Below are positions 23,160 to 33,043 of a stretch of 64,000 nt of DNA, in pieces. This stretch comes from Zingiber officinale (Eukaryota > Streptophyta > Magnoliopsida > Zingiberales > Zingiberaceae). Within the stretch, counting starts at the first letter, position 1, and each line of letters opens with the position of its first letter. The stretch covers positions 96,331,712-96,395,711 of the forward strand of contig NC_055991.1 in the NCBI RefSeq assembly GCF_018446385.1. The letters are read 5' to 3'. The translations under genes and the position numbers were made by a program. The notes beneath the pieces are model-generated. The model saw only the letters and a program-made list of their open reading frames with translations. It was not told the DNA's origin and made no database searches.

Positions 23160-24406
23160 TTTTTACTTTCATTTCAGAAAACTTAACGAGTAAACATAGC
23201 GGAATATTAACACAAATACACAGAAAAGACACTAAGGATTTTTTGCTTAGTTCGGAGCCTGGGGCGACTGCTACTCCAAGGCCCGCACATAAGAGTGCTT
23301 TCAATGGGTAAACACTGTAGCTTTGGAAAGATTACAATAAGTATAATAAGTACAATAAATGCAATAATAAATTATACCGACAACAATGTAATCTCAAACT
23401 TAGAGCTTCTGGTTGTCGAGGTCAAGTTCTGGCTTTGTCACAACGTCTCGTTGGCAGTGTACAGCTGAAAGATCACTTAGAATTTGTTGTATCCAGCTTC
23501 TGCTCGAGACAACTTTATAAAGCCCATTGAGGGCGCCTCCAACACCCTGGAGGGTGCTCTCAACCTCGCCGATTTCGCAGCGTGAATGAGATCTGAAGAA
23601 GTCGCCTCTTATCCGCCTAAGGGCGCCCTCAACCTCCATGAGGGCACCCTCGCGCCAAGGTCCAGGGTGCCCTTGCGCCAGTGTCCAGGGAGCCCTCAAG
23701 CTCCATGAGGGCGCCCTCGCGCCTTGCAGCGAGGTTGCTTCTCCAGGTTCACTTCCTGCAAAATATGTTAGTCCAACATACCCTACAAAACAAAGTTAGG
23801 ATAATAGAGATATGTAAAATCAAAGTATTTGACAGTCATCGGATTGTCCGATTCTGACTTCGAATTCCCATCTAGAAATCCTAGGTCGAACCGACACCTA
23901 CTGTTCCCTCATCGGGGAACGCATCCTTACCTACTCCTCTCAAGAGAGTTTACCTATTGTCAGTTGATCCTCCAGACCAATTGGACTTTTGCTAAGTGCT
24001 CGAGACTCCAGGACTTTCCGCTGGACGTTCGCTCCACTACCCGCCAGTCTTTCACCTGGTTCACGACACCAGGACTTTCCACCTAGAGTCCTCAACTCTA
24101 GGACTTTTGCCCGAAGCCCTCGACCCGCCAAGACTTTTCGCCTAGAGTTACCACCCCCTAAGACCTAGGGTTACAGCCCCCTAGGGTTTTCCCTTTGCCT
24201 AATCGCAACTAGGACTTTTCCTTACCTAGGGTTACCACCCCCTAGGGTTTTCCACCTGCCTAACTACAGCTAGGACTTTTGCCTAAGTACACTTAGGATT
24301 TTCCTGCAATCTCATTTAACTTGTTAGATAATAAAACAACTTAACTTTGGACCCTTTGACATAATCAAAACACAGGTTTGACTGTCGGATGCTTCCCGCA
24401 CCAACA
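23160..24406 (-). repeat. LTR-like fragment related to 6,835-8,097
   Basis: Shares with 6,835-8,097 the order: 'actgctactccaaggcccgcac' block, then GC-rich units ('gagggcgcc', about 23,523-23,730), then 'tcgaaccgacacctactgttccctc' and a C/T-rich repeat ('aggacttttgcc', about 23,975-24,300), and the end 'ccgcaccaaca'. On the minus strand it begins TGTTGGTGCGGG. The inner end is not the expected one, so it is truncated or a diverged subfamily. No target duplication was found. Confidence 0.65.
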
Positions 24407-25228
24407 GTTATTTCACCTAATTTATCATTAATATAATATTTTAAAAACGTAATTATCTAATTAATGATTATTTGTTTTCAACAATTTATATTCAAAAATA
24501 AATAATAAACAAAATTGATAGAAAGAAATCAAAAACATGAATATATATGCAAAATTAACACTATATATTTTTTCAATACTTAAATCTGTAATCAAAAGAT
24601 ATCGAGTAAGAAAATTTTACCTCAATCAAAAGACATTTGTTGTGGAGCGTCGGTAGCGTTGTTAGCAAACGATAGCAGCGATAGCGGTGAAGCGACGATG
24701 GTAGCGTTAGCAGCAAATGATAACAGCGTTGCGGCGTTGGCAACGGCGTGTAGTAACAGACCGACAACGACGTGGATGGCAACGGCAATGTGCGACGGAG
24801 GATTTTGAGGGCAAAATTAAGATTAGGAAAAAATAAGATGAGAATTAGGGGAGGAAGAAGAACATGGGTAGAGGAAAAAGGAAAGGGTAACAGTGGAGGA
24901 AGAAGAAAATAAAAGAGGAAAAAAATAAGGTTCGACGGGAAGCAGTTTCACCGATAGGGAACAAAAACAATGAAAAAGGAAAAAGGAAAAACTTCGACGG
25001 AGAGAAAACATGAGAGAGAAAGAGAGAAAAAAGTTTGGACAAATGAGAGAGAGAGAAAAAATAAAAAACGGTGCTAGGTTTTAATTAGAGTTTTTCATAA
25101 AAGTCTAAATAGTTTTAGATTTATAAATAAATATTTTTTTATTTTTAACCATATTAATTTTTTTCCTCCAAATCTGAGAGGGGGTGATCGCACTACCCCC
25201 ACCCCCTCCCAAAGTAGCTATGCCCCTG
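24407..25228 (-). other. 5' non-coding end of the hAT transposon
   Basis: Contains a 'gcgttggc/agcgatagcg' triplet-rich part (about 24,640-24,790) and a long purine-rich tract (about 24,830-25,060, 'gagagagagaaaaaa'). On the minus strand these are a CT-rich leader followed by GC-rich repeats, typical of plant 5' UTRs. No coding sequence supported. Confidence 0.55.
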
Positions 25229-25590
25229 CCTGGAAACAGAGGCACAACAACTACTGGTGGGGAAATCCTTGTTACTGTGGGAAGAGCTGCGGTCCAAGGT
25301 TAGTGATTAGGCCTCTAAGCACAACATCAAGTTCGCTCCTTTAGAGAAGGTAATCGACAAGAGGTTTAAGAAGCACTACCACCCAACTTGGTCGGAGGCA
25401 TTCATGTTAGATCCATTATACTTGGTAAAGGACATCAGTAGAAAAAATCTTTCCCCCATTTAAGTCTCTAAGCTCTCACTAAGAGAAGGGTGTGGACAAG
25501 CTAATCACCAGACTAGTCTCGCACATCGAAGGCCACATTGCTCTCATGAAGCGGGATGAAAGTGAGGTGGAAGTCTAGTAATTACTAGTA
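25229..25590 (+). pseudogene. Captured fragment of a second plant gene (DUF659/hAT-derived, At1g62870-like)
   Basis: Translation gives 'AQQLLVGKSLLLWEELRSKV', 'FAPLEKVIDKRFKKHYHPTW', 'EAFMLDPLYLVKD', then after a frame change 'EKGVDKLITRLVSHIEGHIA'. From memory this resembles the conserved C-terminal region of uncharacterised plant nuclear proteins such as Arabidopsis At1g62870/At1g12380 (BED/DUF659, ribonuclease-H-like, hAT-derived). That identification needs a search. It starts in the same reading frame in which the CPN60 fragment ends, once the hAT transposon and one target copy are ignored. A TAG at about 25,299 and a frameshift near 25,460 break it. Confidence 0.65.
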
Positions 25591-25685
25591 AATTTTATCG
25601 ATTTGGTATTAGATGATTTCCTTCTAATTACCACCAAAAATTACTTTAAACTCGAGGAAGAGTTCTTTCAACCAAGGGTGAATAA

Positions 25686-26115
25686 TGTAGGAGGATTTGA
25701 AGATTTTTATTATTTTCTTAGTAATTTCTATCTTTTTGGTAATTTCAGTTTTTTTTATATTTTGGATATTTTGATAATTTCTATCTTTTGTATTTTTTTT
25801 TATTTTGCTTCCATTTAAAAATTTTAGAATTGGAGTCTATTAATATTTTTTTCTTTTAAATTCTTTTTTCTTTCTTTACAAGTTAGAAATTATAGTTTAT
25901 ATATTAGGATTTCTTTTCTTTATTTGAGTCTTAGATTCTAAAGTTTATATAAACATCTATTTAACTGTAAGTGGGATAAGTGGGATAATCTTTAGTTATT
26001 AAATAATATATTTTTTTAGAAGAAATCTTGAGGATAACGATTTCTCTTCTTGTCTTTTCCTCAATACCCATCTTCTTGTCAACCTACAAAATAATTGCTA
26101 TCCTATCTGACGTCA
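25686..26115 (+). repeat. 3' LTR of the Ty3/gypsy element
   Basis: 430 bp, TGTAGGAGGATTTGAAG...CTGACGTCA; pairs with 9,961-10,389. Preceded by a Glu-rich frame ('gaggaagagttctttcaacc'), the usual end of gypsy internal sequence. Confidence 0.88.
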
Positions 26116-26815
26116 GATTTGCTTCGTGAATACTGTGAAGTGATGCTCATTCATAATTGTTCTTCCAACGATAAGCACAAGTATCAACAAGACACTAAAG
26201 AGGAGGCAAAAATATGAAAGGTGTAAGCTTTTATTTTTTTCAAGTTGTTCATGCATATAAGTTCAATATACTATACATCATTTGTGGTTGCTTTATACAA
26301 AAATAGCACCACTAAACATCATTGTTTAGGAGTTGTTTTATATAAAATAACATCACCTTGTAGTTATATGCATCATTTTAGTGTTGTTTAGTATAAGATA
26401 GTTGTATTATGTATAAAGTAATTTCAAAATGATATTGTTTTGTACAAAACTATTACAGAGTGATGTTGCTTTGTACAAAATAGCTTCACCATTGGTGTTG
26501 CTTTCTACAAAGCAACTCTAAGGGTTATCAAGTTGTCGGTTCATATTGTTGTGGTTAGACCACTTACGAACAAAGATGCATTTAGATATGAAATAAAAGG
26601 GTGGTTTTATAAAACTTGAAAGAGGGACATCATTTTGATGATATAAATAAAAAATACATTCTTTTAATTGTTGTCAATCTAAAATTCACTTGTTAGATCC
26701 TTTCATTTTCATAAATTTTTGACATCCAAAGAATTTAAGAGGTATGATTGATAATAATTAAATAAAAATTTTTTAAATATCCTTAATTATTTATATCATA
26801 AAAACGACCTTTTAC
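26116..26815. other. Non-coding stretch right of the gypsy element
   Basis: No gene supported. Contains repeated 'gttgctttgtacaaaatag'-like units at about 26,280-26,520, suggesting a decayed repeat. Confidence 0.4.
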
Positions 26816-27350
26816 TAAAAAAAAATAATAAATTTGCCATGAAAAAAAAATCATCATAAAATTATTTTGCAACAAAAATTGAGATGAAAATATTTTCGTT
26901 GTCAATCCACCATCATCAAATTTTGCAACGAAATTATGAAAATTCATCACAAATTCTACGATGAATTTTTTTTCCTCTTAGAATTTGTTACAAATATGTG
27001 ATGAAAATTATTTCGCCGCAAATTTCATGATCTCAAATGTATGACAAAAATATATTTTTGTCGCAAATTGACAATGAATTATTTTTCATCGACAAAAAGG
27101 TTGCATATTTGTGAAGAAGCCATGTGATTTCATGAGAAAAAAAATCCGTTTTCATCATAGATTTACAATTAAAACATATTTTTTGCAATGAAAAATAATT
27201 CGTCGTCAATCTACAATGAAAATAATTCATCTCAGAACTCTGACGAATCTTGATTCATCATAAATTTGTGATGAATCAATATTCATCACAAAATTATGAT
27301 AAATAATGTTACAAAAAGTTTACGATGAAAATATTTTCGTTGCAAAATTC
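26816..27350. repeat. Cluster of inverted 'gatgaat/tcgtcgcaa'-type motifs
   Basis: Many short sense and antisense copies of 'ttgcaacgaaaat' and 'attcgtcgcaaatt' variants, able to pair with each other. Such clusters are common in subterminal regions of plant CACTA or Mutator-like elements. The same motif type appears in the array at 53,721-55,900. No terminal inverted repeat was identified. Confidence 0.55.
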
Positions 27351-27420
27351 AAACCTTTTTAATAGAAGCTCTCGATTTGTGCATTTAGCATGTATACATA
27401 TCATATCAAACCCATCCAAT

Positions 27421-27620
27421 ACATCATGCAATTAACATTCAACACATCCAATTAACATTTTCAACACATCCTATAATTAACATTTCCATCACATCCTATA
27501 ATTAACATTTTCAACACATCCTACAATTAACATTCAAAGAAGTCATCCAAAATAACTACAAGTCATACATATCATATCCATAACTACAAGTCATACATAT
27601 CATATCCATATATAACTACA
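27421..27620. repeat. Short tandem repeats (about 28-31 bp units)
   Basis: Two adjacent arrays: 'cacatcctataattaacatt' type units, about four copies (27,421-27,530), and 'ataactacaagtcatacata' type units, two to three copies (27,551-27,620). The following 400 bp (27,621-28,010) shows no gene. Confidence 0.8.
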
Positions 27621-28010
27621 AATCATGTAATATATCAAAGTTCATCAACAAATCATAATATCTAAACAACAAGTCATCTCACATGTCATTAAAAATAATA
27701 AGTCATCAACATGTCATCAAACAACAAGCCTCCTTTTTTGCCTCATGAGACACTTCCTTCTCCTTCTTTAATCCTTCTTCTCTTCCTAAGTCAAATTACA
27801 AACAAACATTAAGTAATGTTTATAATAAAAAAAATGTGTCTAACATATCAATGACATATGTGTCTAACATTTATAACAAATAAAACTTAATTCATTATCA
27901 TAGCATATCAAGGGTATATATGTGTTTTGTGAGTTGTAACATATACATACATCCTTAATTTTCAAAATATGTCATTTATCCTTAATTTTATGAAATATAT
28001 ATGATGTGTG

Positions 28011-28613
28011 CAAATCCACAAGTGCACGGAAATGTCGTCAAGTAATAAAAGATCAAATCCACAAGGACAGTGAATCAGGTACTAGTCAGAATGCCCATGT
28101 AGGTTATCTAGAGAATTAATAGTGGTTGAAGCCATGAACAAGCTAGGGAGAATGAGAAAGAGAGTTGAGAGTGGGATGCGAACAAGAGAGAATTAAGGGG
28201 GAGGCAGAAAAGAGAGCCAAGCCAGAGAAGTAAGTGAAGGATGAAGTGATTCTAGGATTTTGGTTTCTCTCAAATAATTATAAACACTTAATCTATGTTT
28301 GGTTTCTTATCGTCAATGAGTATTTATGTAGATAGATTATTCTATGATATCTGATGTGAACTTTGGGTACTACAATGACGTACCAACCCTAATCATCGTC
28401 TACTTTTGGAAGTATCGCAACTAGTGATCGAAACCTAGGGGGAACCCTATCACAAGATCCCTCAACTTTTAATTAACCACTTTTTCTACTGTGTGACAAT
28501 GAATTAGGTTTGATCCATTAAACTCTATGACGGCCTAGGATTCCTTACGGCATACTGGGTTGCACTTACGTATCCAACTCTCTGTATCTTGGTTTTTTAT
28601 GGATCAAGGTTGG
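28011..28613 (-). repeat. Old LTR-type repeat, left part (continues at 52,089)
   Basis: Contains 'ccacaagtgcacgg...gtcaagtaataaaa...ccacaaggacagtg', a sequence seen in the LTR or nearby region of many plant gypsy elements. It is cut by the GTTGG-flanked solo LTR and resumes at 52,089 ('gttcttcttttggtttatcc'). Confidence 0.5.
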
Positions 28614-30070
28614 TGTTGGTGCAATCGACTTCCAAGGTTTTAATGTTCGATAAATATATTTAATAAAGCTTGATCAAGGGAAGTCCTAGTCATAGCTAGG
28701 CAAGGGTGAGAAGTCAACCAAGTAACTAGTCCTAACTGTGGTTAGGTAAGGGGAGTCCTAGTTGTGGTTAGGAAAGGAAAATCTCAGTAGATCGTGGAAG
28801 TCAGGTAGAAGGATTCAATAGGTCCGGAGGACCCAATATCGAATCCCTAGTGGGTCAATCCAATGCTGAGTCTTGGTGACTGGAGCCAAGTGAAGAAAAC
28901 CCTAGGAGAAGGTAACCTTAGGTCCCAGTGAGTGAAGCCAGGTGGAGAAAACCTTAGAGATAGGTAAATCTAGGTTCTGGTGAGTGAAGCTAGATGGAGA
29001 AAATTCTAAGGGGAGGTAACCTTAGGTAACGGGAAGTCTTAGAGGAGTAAACTCCAAGCAAAGTTGATCGGTTGACCAGACCAGCGAATCTTGATAAATC
29101 TAAGTTTAGTTTTACCATAGTGTTCTGTATTACTATTATTGTTATTGGCTAATGTAGTATTGCAGAAAAAAGCTTTAGTGGATCAGGGATTAGACACTGA
29201 GCAAAGAAAGTCCAAACAGATCTGGAGGATCAATGTTTGGCAGGTAAGTTGAGGTAAATAACTAGAGAGAAGCGACAGTGAGATCGTGTTTCTGAAAGGA
29301 ACAACCTAAGGTCGCTGATCGAACTAAAGAAATCTGGAAGATTGCTAAATTGAGATCAACACAGTGTTACTATTAATTACTACTCATGCATCAACTATAG
29401 TAACCTTTGTTTTATAGGGACATATTTTGTTTAACTCTGTTTTGTAGGAATCAGTTTGATCGGTCGACCAAACTCATGGATCGGTTAATCAAACCAGGTT
29501 AATATAGAACAAAGATCAGATCGAGCTGAAGCAAAGAAAGAAGCCAGGCTGATTAGTCAACCAAATCCAGGGATTGGTCGACTGAACGATCACCTCATTA
29601 ATGATGAATTAAGTGTGAATCTCGGTGAACAGGGAAAGTTCACTATTCGGTCAACCGAACAAGGTGATTGTTTGACCAAACCATTAAAGCTCATAAATGT
29701 GCAAGGATCGGATTTTAATAAAGAAGGAAAGTACAGGGTTCAATCGACTGATAGGAGGTTCGGTCGATCGAACGAATGAGTCGACTGATGGGTTTATCAG
29801 TCGACTGAACCATGCTTATAAAAGGGAAGTTTGAGGTCCAAGGTAGGAATTAGCTTTTGGTTCATCTCTATGCTAAGTTTCTGTTCATGCTACTGCTCTA
29901 CTACTCATCATCAAGCAAGCTACTGCTCCAACCAAGTGTCGACGATCTTCATCACTATTCTTTTCGGTATATTTATATTTAGCTTGCACTGTACTTAATC
30001 TCATATAAGATAGTAGGTTGTTATTATCTTATAACTTTATTGTACAAATTGCTTCTTTCCGAAAGTTTCA

Positions 30071-30371
30071 CACTACAAAAAAAAAACCTTTAGAAGCGGT
30101 TTTAAGACACCTATAGCAGCGGTTTTCAACCCCTGCTAAATCTATTGCACCGGTTCAAAACCGTTGCAGATGTTGGCGACGCTAAAGCCAACAGATGCGG
30201 TAAAGTTGACCGGTGGTTTATGAATAAGAGCCGATTCTGTTGGATACCTATAGAAGCGGTTAATGACCGATCCGGATGTATACTTATAGAAGCGATTAAT
30301 GACCGATTCTGTTGGATACCTATAGAAGCGGTTAATGACCGATCCTGATGTATACTTATAGAAGTGGTTAA
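30071..30371. repeat. Left terminal and subterminal repeats of the CACTA element
   Basis: After the CACTA end come copies of 'tagaagcggttttaa'/'ctatagcagcggttttcaac' and about four units of 'tatagaagcggttaatgacc' (30,247-30,371). In En/Spm, TNPA binds such subterminal motifs; binding here is inferred. The copia-type element jumped into the fourth unit, which resumes at 40,238. Confidence 0.85.
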
Positions 30372-33043
30372 TGTTGGTTGCTACTCGGAAATCCTAGAGG
30401 TTCCACTGTACAAAAATTTTGTACAAAGGTCTGAACCTTTTCCTAGCTACCATGTGTTCTTTTAAATTAAATTTTGGATCGCCTGCGGAACTTAACACGT
30501 TTGATCCAAAACGTAATCTATTTGTTCTTTTAGGTTTTGACTTGGATCTCCTGCGGAACTTAACACGTTCGACCCAAACCACCTTAAGTTATTAATTACA
30601 TTAAATATTAATTTCCATAATTGGTTCCCAGTACTGACGTGGCGAGGCACATGGCCTTCTTGGATATGGGAGCAACCACCACCGACTAGACAAAACCTTT
30701 TATAGAAATCTAATATTTAATTTCCTAAAATAACTTTAGGTTAACCGAAAAGAACAATCAAATCACAAGGAAAAATAAAACAAAAGAACACAACTTCGAA
30801 AAACATATTCGAAATACTAGAATCGTAAGCCTCTTGTATTTGGTATTATTTCCAAAAATAACTAGTATGATGCGGAAAGAAAAAATACTAGTTATACCTT
30901 TTAGAAAGACCTCTTGATCTTCTACCGTATTCCTCTTCTAACCTCGGGCGTTGTGTGGGCAACGATCTTCCGAGATGAGAATCCACCAAAGCACCTTCTT
31001 CTCCTTTCTTCAAGTTTCGGCCAAGCACAAAGCTTCCAAAAGATGAAGATCTTTTCCACCAACCAAGCTCCAAGGGATACAAGCTTTTTCTCCTTCTTCT
31101 TCTTCTTCTCAAGTAGTATCCGGCCACCACAAGAGCTCCAAGCAAATAGAGAAGGTTCGGCCACCACCAAGAGGAAGAGAGAAGAAAGGTTGGCGACACA
31201 ACACCAAGGAAAAGAGGGAGAGAAATAATAGAGGTTGTTCACCATGAAGCCTTCTCTACCCCTTCTTTTATAATCCTTGGTCTTGGCAAATAAGAAAATT
31301 TAATTAAAACTTCCTTAATTCTTTTGCCATGAAAAGGAAAATTTATTTAATTAAAACAATTTTCCTTTTCTCAATTTACATGGCCGCCACCATCAAGCTA
31401 TAAACAAGGAGAGTTTTAATTAATTAAAACTTCCTAATTTGTCTCCAGAAATTTATAAAATTTCTCCAATAATTTAATCCCTTCATGATTGGTTTATAAA
31501 AAGGAAATTTAATAAATTAAAATCTTTCTTTTAAACATGTGGATAAAAATAAAGTTATCTCTAAAAATTAAAATCTCTTTTGATCTACAAATAAGGAAAG
31601 ATATCAAATCTTTTCTCAATCTTTTGTAGAAACTAATAAAAGAGAATTATTAATTTTTAAACTTTTCTTTTAAATCATGAACATGGTTAAAAAGGAAAGT
31701 TTTCTTAAAATTTAAAATCCTCCTTTAATCAACAAATAAGGAAAGATTTCAAATTTTAAACTCTCTTTTAAACATGTAGATGATTTACAAATAAGGAAAG
31801 TTTTTACCAAAAACTAAAACCATCCTTTTAAACTACAAATAAGGAAAGAGATTAATCTCTTCTCTTAATCTTTTGTAGAAAACTATAAAAGGAAATTTTT
31901 AATTTTTAAACTTTCTTTAAAATCATGATATCCACATAAGAAATAATTCTAATAAAAATCCTTTTAATATTCTAGTGGCCGGCCACCTAAGCTTGGGACC
32001 CAAGCTTTGGCCGGCCACCTACATGACTCATCCACTTGGTCTTGGCCGGCCCTAGCTTGGGTTCCAAGCTAGCTTGGCCGGCCCCATTGGATGGGTAAGA
32101 AGGTGGGTATGCGGTGGGTATAAATCTCTATATACTAGAGGCTACGATAGGGACCGAGAGGAGGAATTGGTTTTGGTCTCCCGATGAAATTAAGCATCCC
32201 GTGTTCGCCCCGAACACACAACTTATTTTCATCAATAATAATTCATTCCACTAAAGAACTATTATTGAACTACCGCACCAATCCCAAATTACATTTTGGG
32301 CTCCTTCTTATTATGAGCATGTTAGTCTCCCTGTGTTTAAGATATCGAATGTCCACTAATTAAGTGAGTTACTGACAACTCATTTAATTAATATCTAGGT
32401 CCAAGAGTAGTACCACTCAACCTTATCGTCATGTCGGACTAAGTCCACCTGCAGGGTTTAACATGACAATCCTTATGAGCTCCTCTTGGGGACATTATCA
32501 ACCTAGTATCTCTAGGACACAGTTTCCTTCTATAATCAACAACACACACTATAAGTGATACCATTTCTCAACTTATCGGGTTTATTGATTCATCGAACTA
32601 AATCTCACCCATTGATAAATTAAAGAAATAAATATCAAACATATGTGCTTGTTATTATATTAGGATTAAGAGCACACACTTCCATAATAACTGAGGTCTT
32701 TATTTCTTTATAAAGTCAGTATAAAAGAAACGACCTCTAATGGTCCTACTCAATACACTCTAAGTGTACTAGTGTAATTATATAGTTAAGATAAACTAAT
32801 ACCTAATTACACTACGACCTTCCAATGGTTTGTTCCTTTCCATTATGGTCGTGAGCTACTATTTATAATTTATAAGGTACTGATAACATGATCCTCTGTG
32901 TGTGACACCACACACCATGTTATCTACAATATAAATTAATTGAACAACTACATTTATCATAAATGTAGATATTTGACCAATGTGATTCTTATTTCTAGAT
33001 AAATGTTTATACAAAAGCTAGGCTTTTAGTATACACTCTAACA
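30372..33043 (-). repeat. 3' LTR of the gutted copia-type element
   Basis: 2,672 bp, on the plus strand TGTTGGTTGC...CTCTAACA. Pairs over its full length with 37,574-40,237. Contains perfect palindromes 'aagcttgggacccaagctt' and several 'ggccggcc' sites (31,975-32,085). Most differences from the partner are 1-3 bp indels clustered at 30,950-31,260. Small frames inside have no recognisable product. Confidence 0.94.

Larger units (their letters stand above)
11873..25228 (-). mobile_element. hAT transposon (DUF4371-type), split by a copia element
   Basis: Ends are CAGTGTCGTAGTCAGG on the left and, read inward on the other strand, CAGGGGCATAGCTAC on the right; these are imperfect terminal inverted repeats of the CAGNGGCGTAGC type. 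The 8-bp target duplication CCTGGAAA is exact (11,865-11,872 and 25,229-25,236), diagnostic of hAT insertion. The interior holds one transposase pseudogene on the minus strand in two halves (22,230-23,158 and 11,992-13,229), separated by a copia element at 13,230-22,229. An LTR-like fragment at about 23,160-24,406 is a further insertion. The right 0.8 kb is the element's 5' non-coding end. Confidence 0.93.
9961..26115 (+). mobile_element. Ty3/gypsy LTR element lacking pol, with captured host sequences and nested insertions
   Basis: Bounded by two related LTRs (9,961-10,389 and 25,686-26,115). Inside the left LTR is a degenerate tRNA-iMet primer site ('ttattatcaaagc', from 10,391) followed by a gag remnant. 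Just before the right LTR is 'aagggtgaataa', the kind of purine-rich tract before a gypsy 3' LTR. No protease, RT, RNase H or integrase can be found; instead a CPN60 fragment and a second gene fragment fill the interior. Without the hAT transposon (11,873-25,228) and its duplication the element would be about 2.8 kb. Flanks 'tattt' and 'gattt' are an imperfect 5-bp duplication. The LTRs differ at many positions, so the element is old. Confidence 0.85.

Noticed and set aside
23160..24406. Calling this a clean solo LTR
   Set aside because: Only the 'caccaaca' end is convincing; the other edge lacks the family end and no 5-bp duplication was found.
30888..31245. Overlapping frames of about 100 codons on both strands in the 2.67-kb LTR, repeated at 38,088-38,438
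   Set aside because: The frames are not conserved between the two LTR copies: 1-3 bp indels shift them, so they are not under coding selection.
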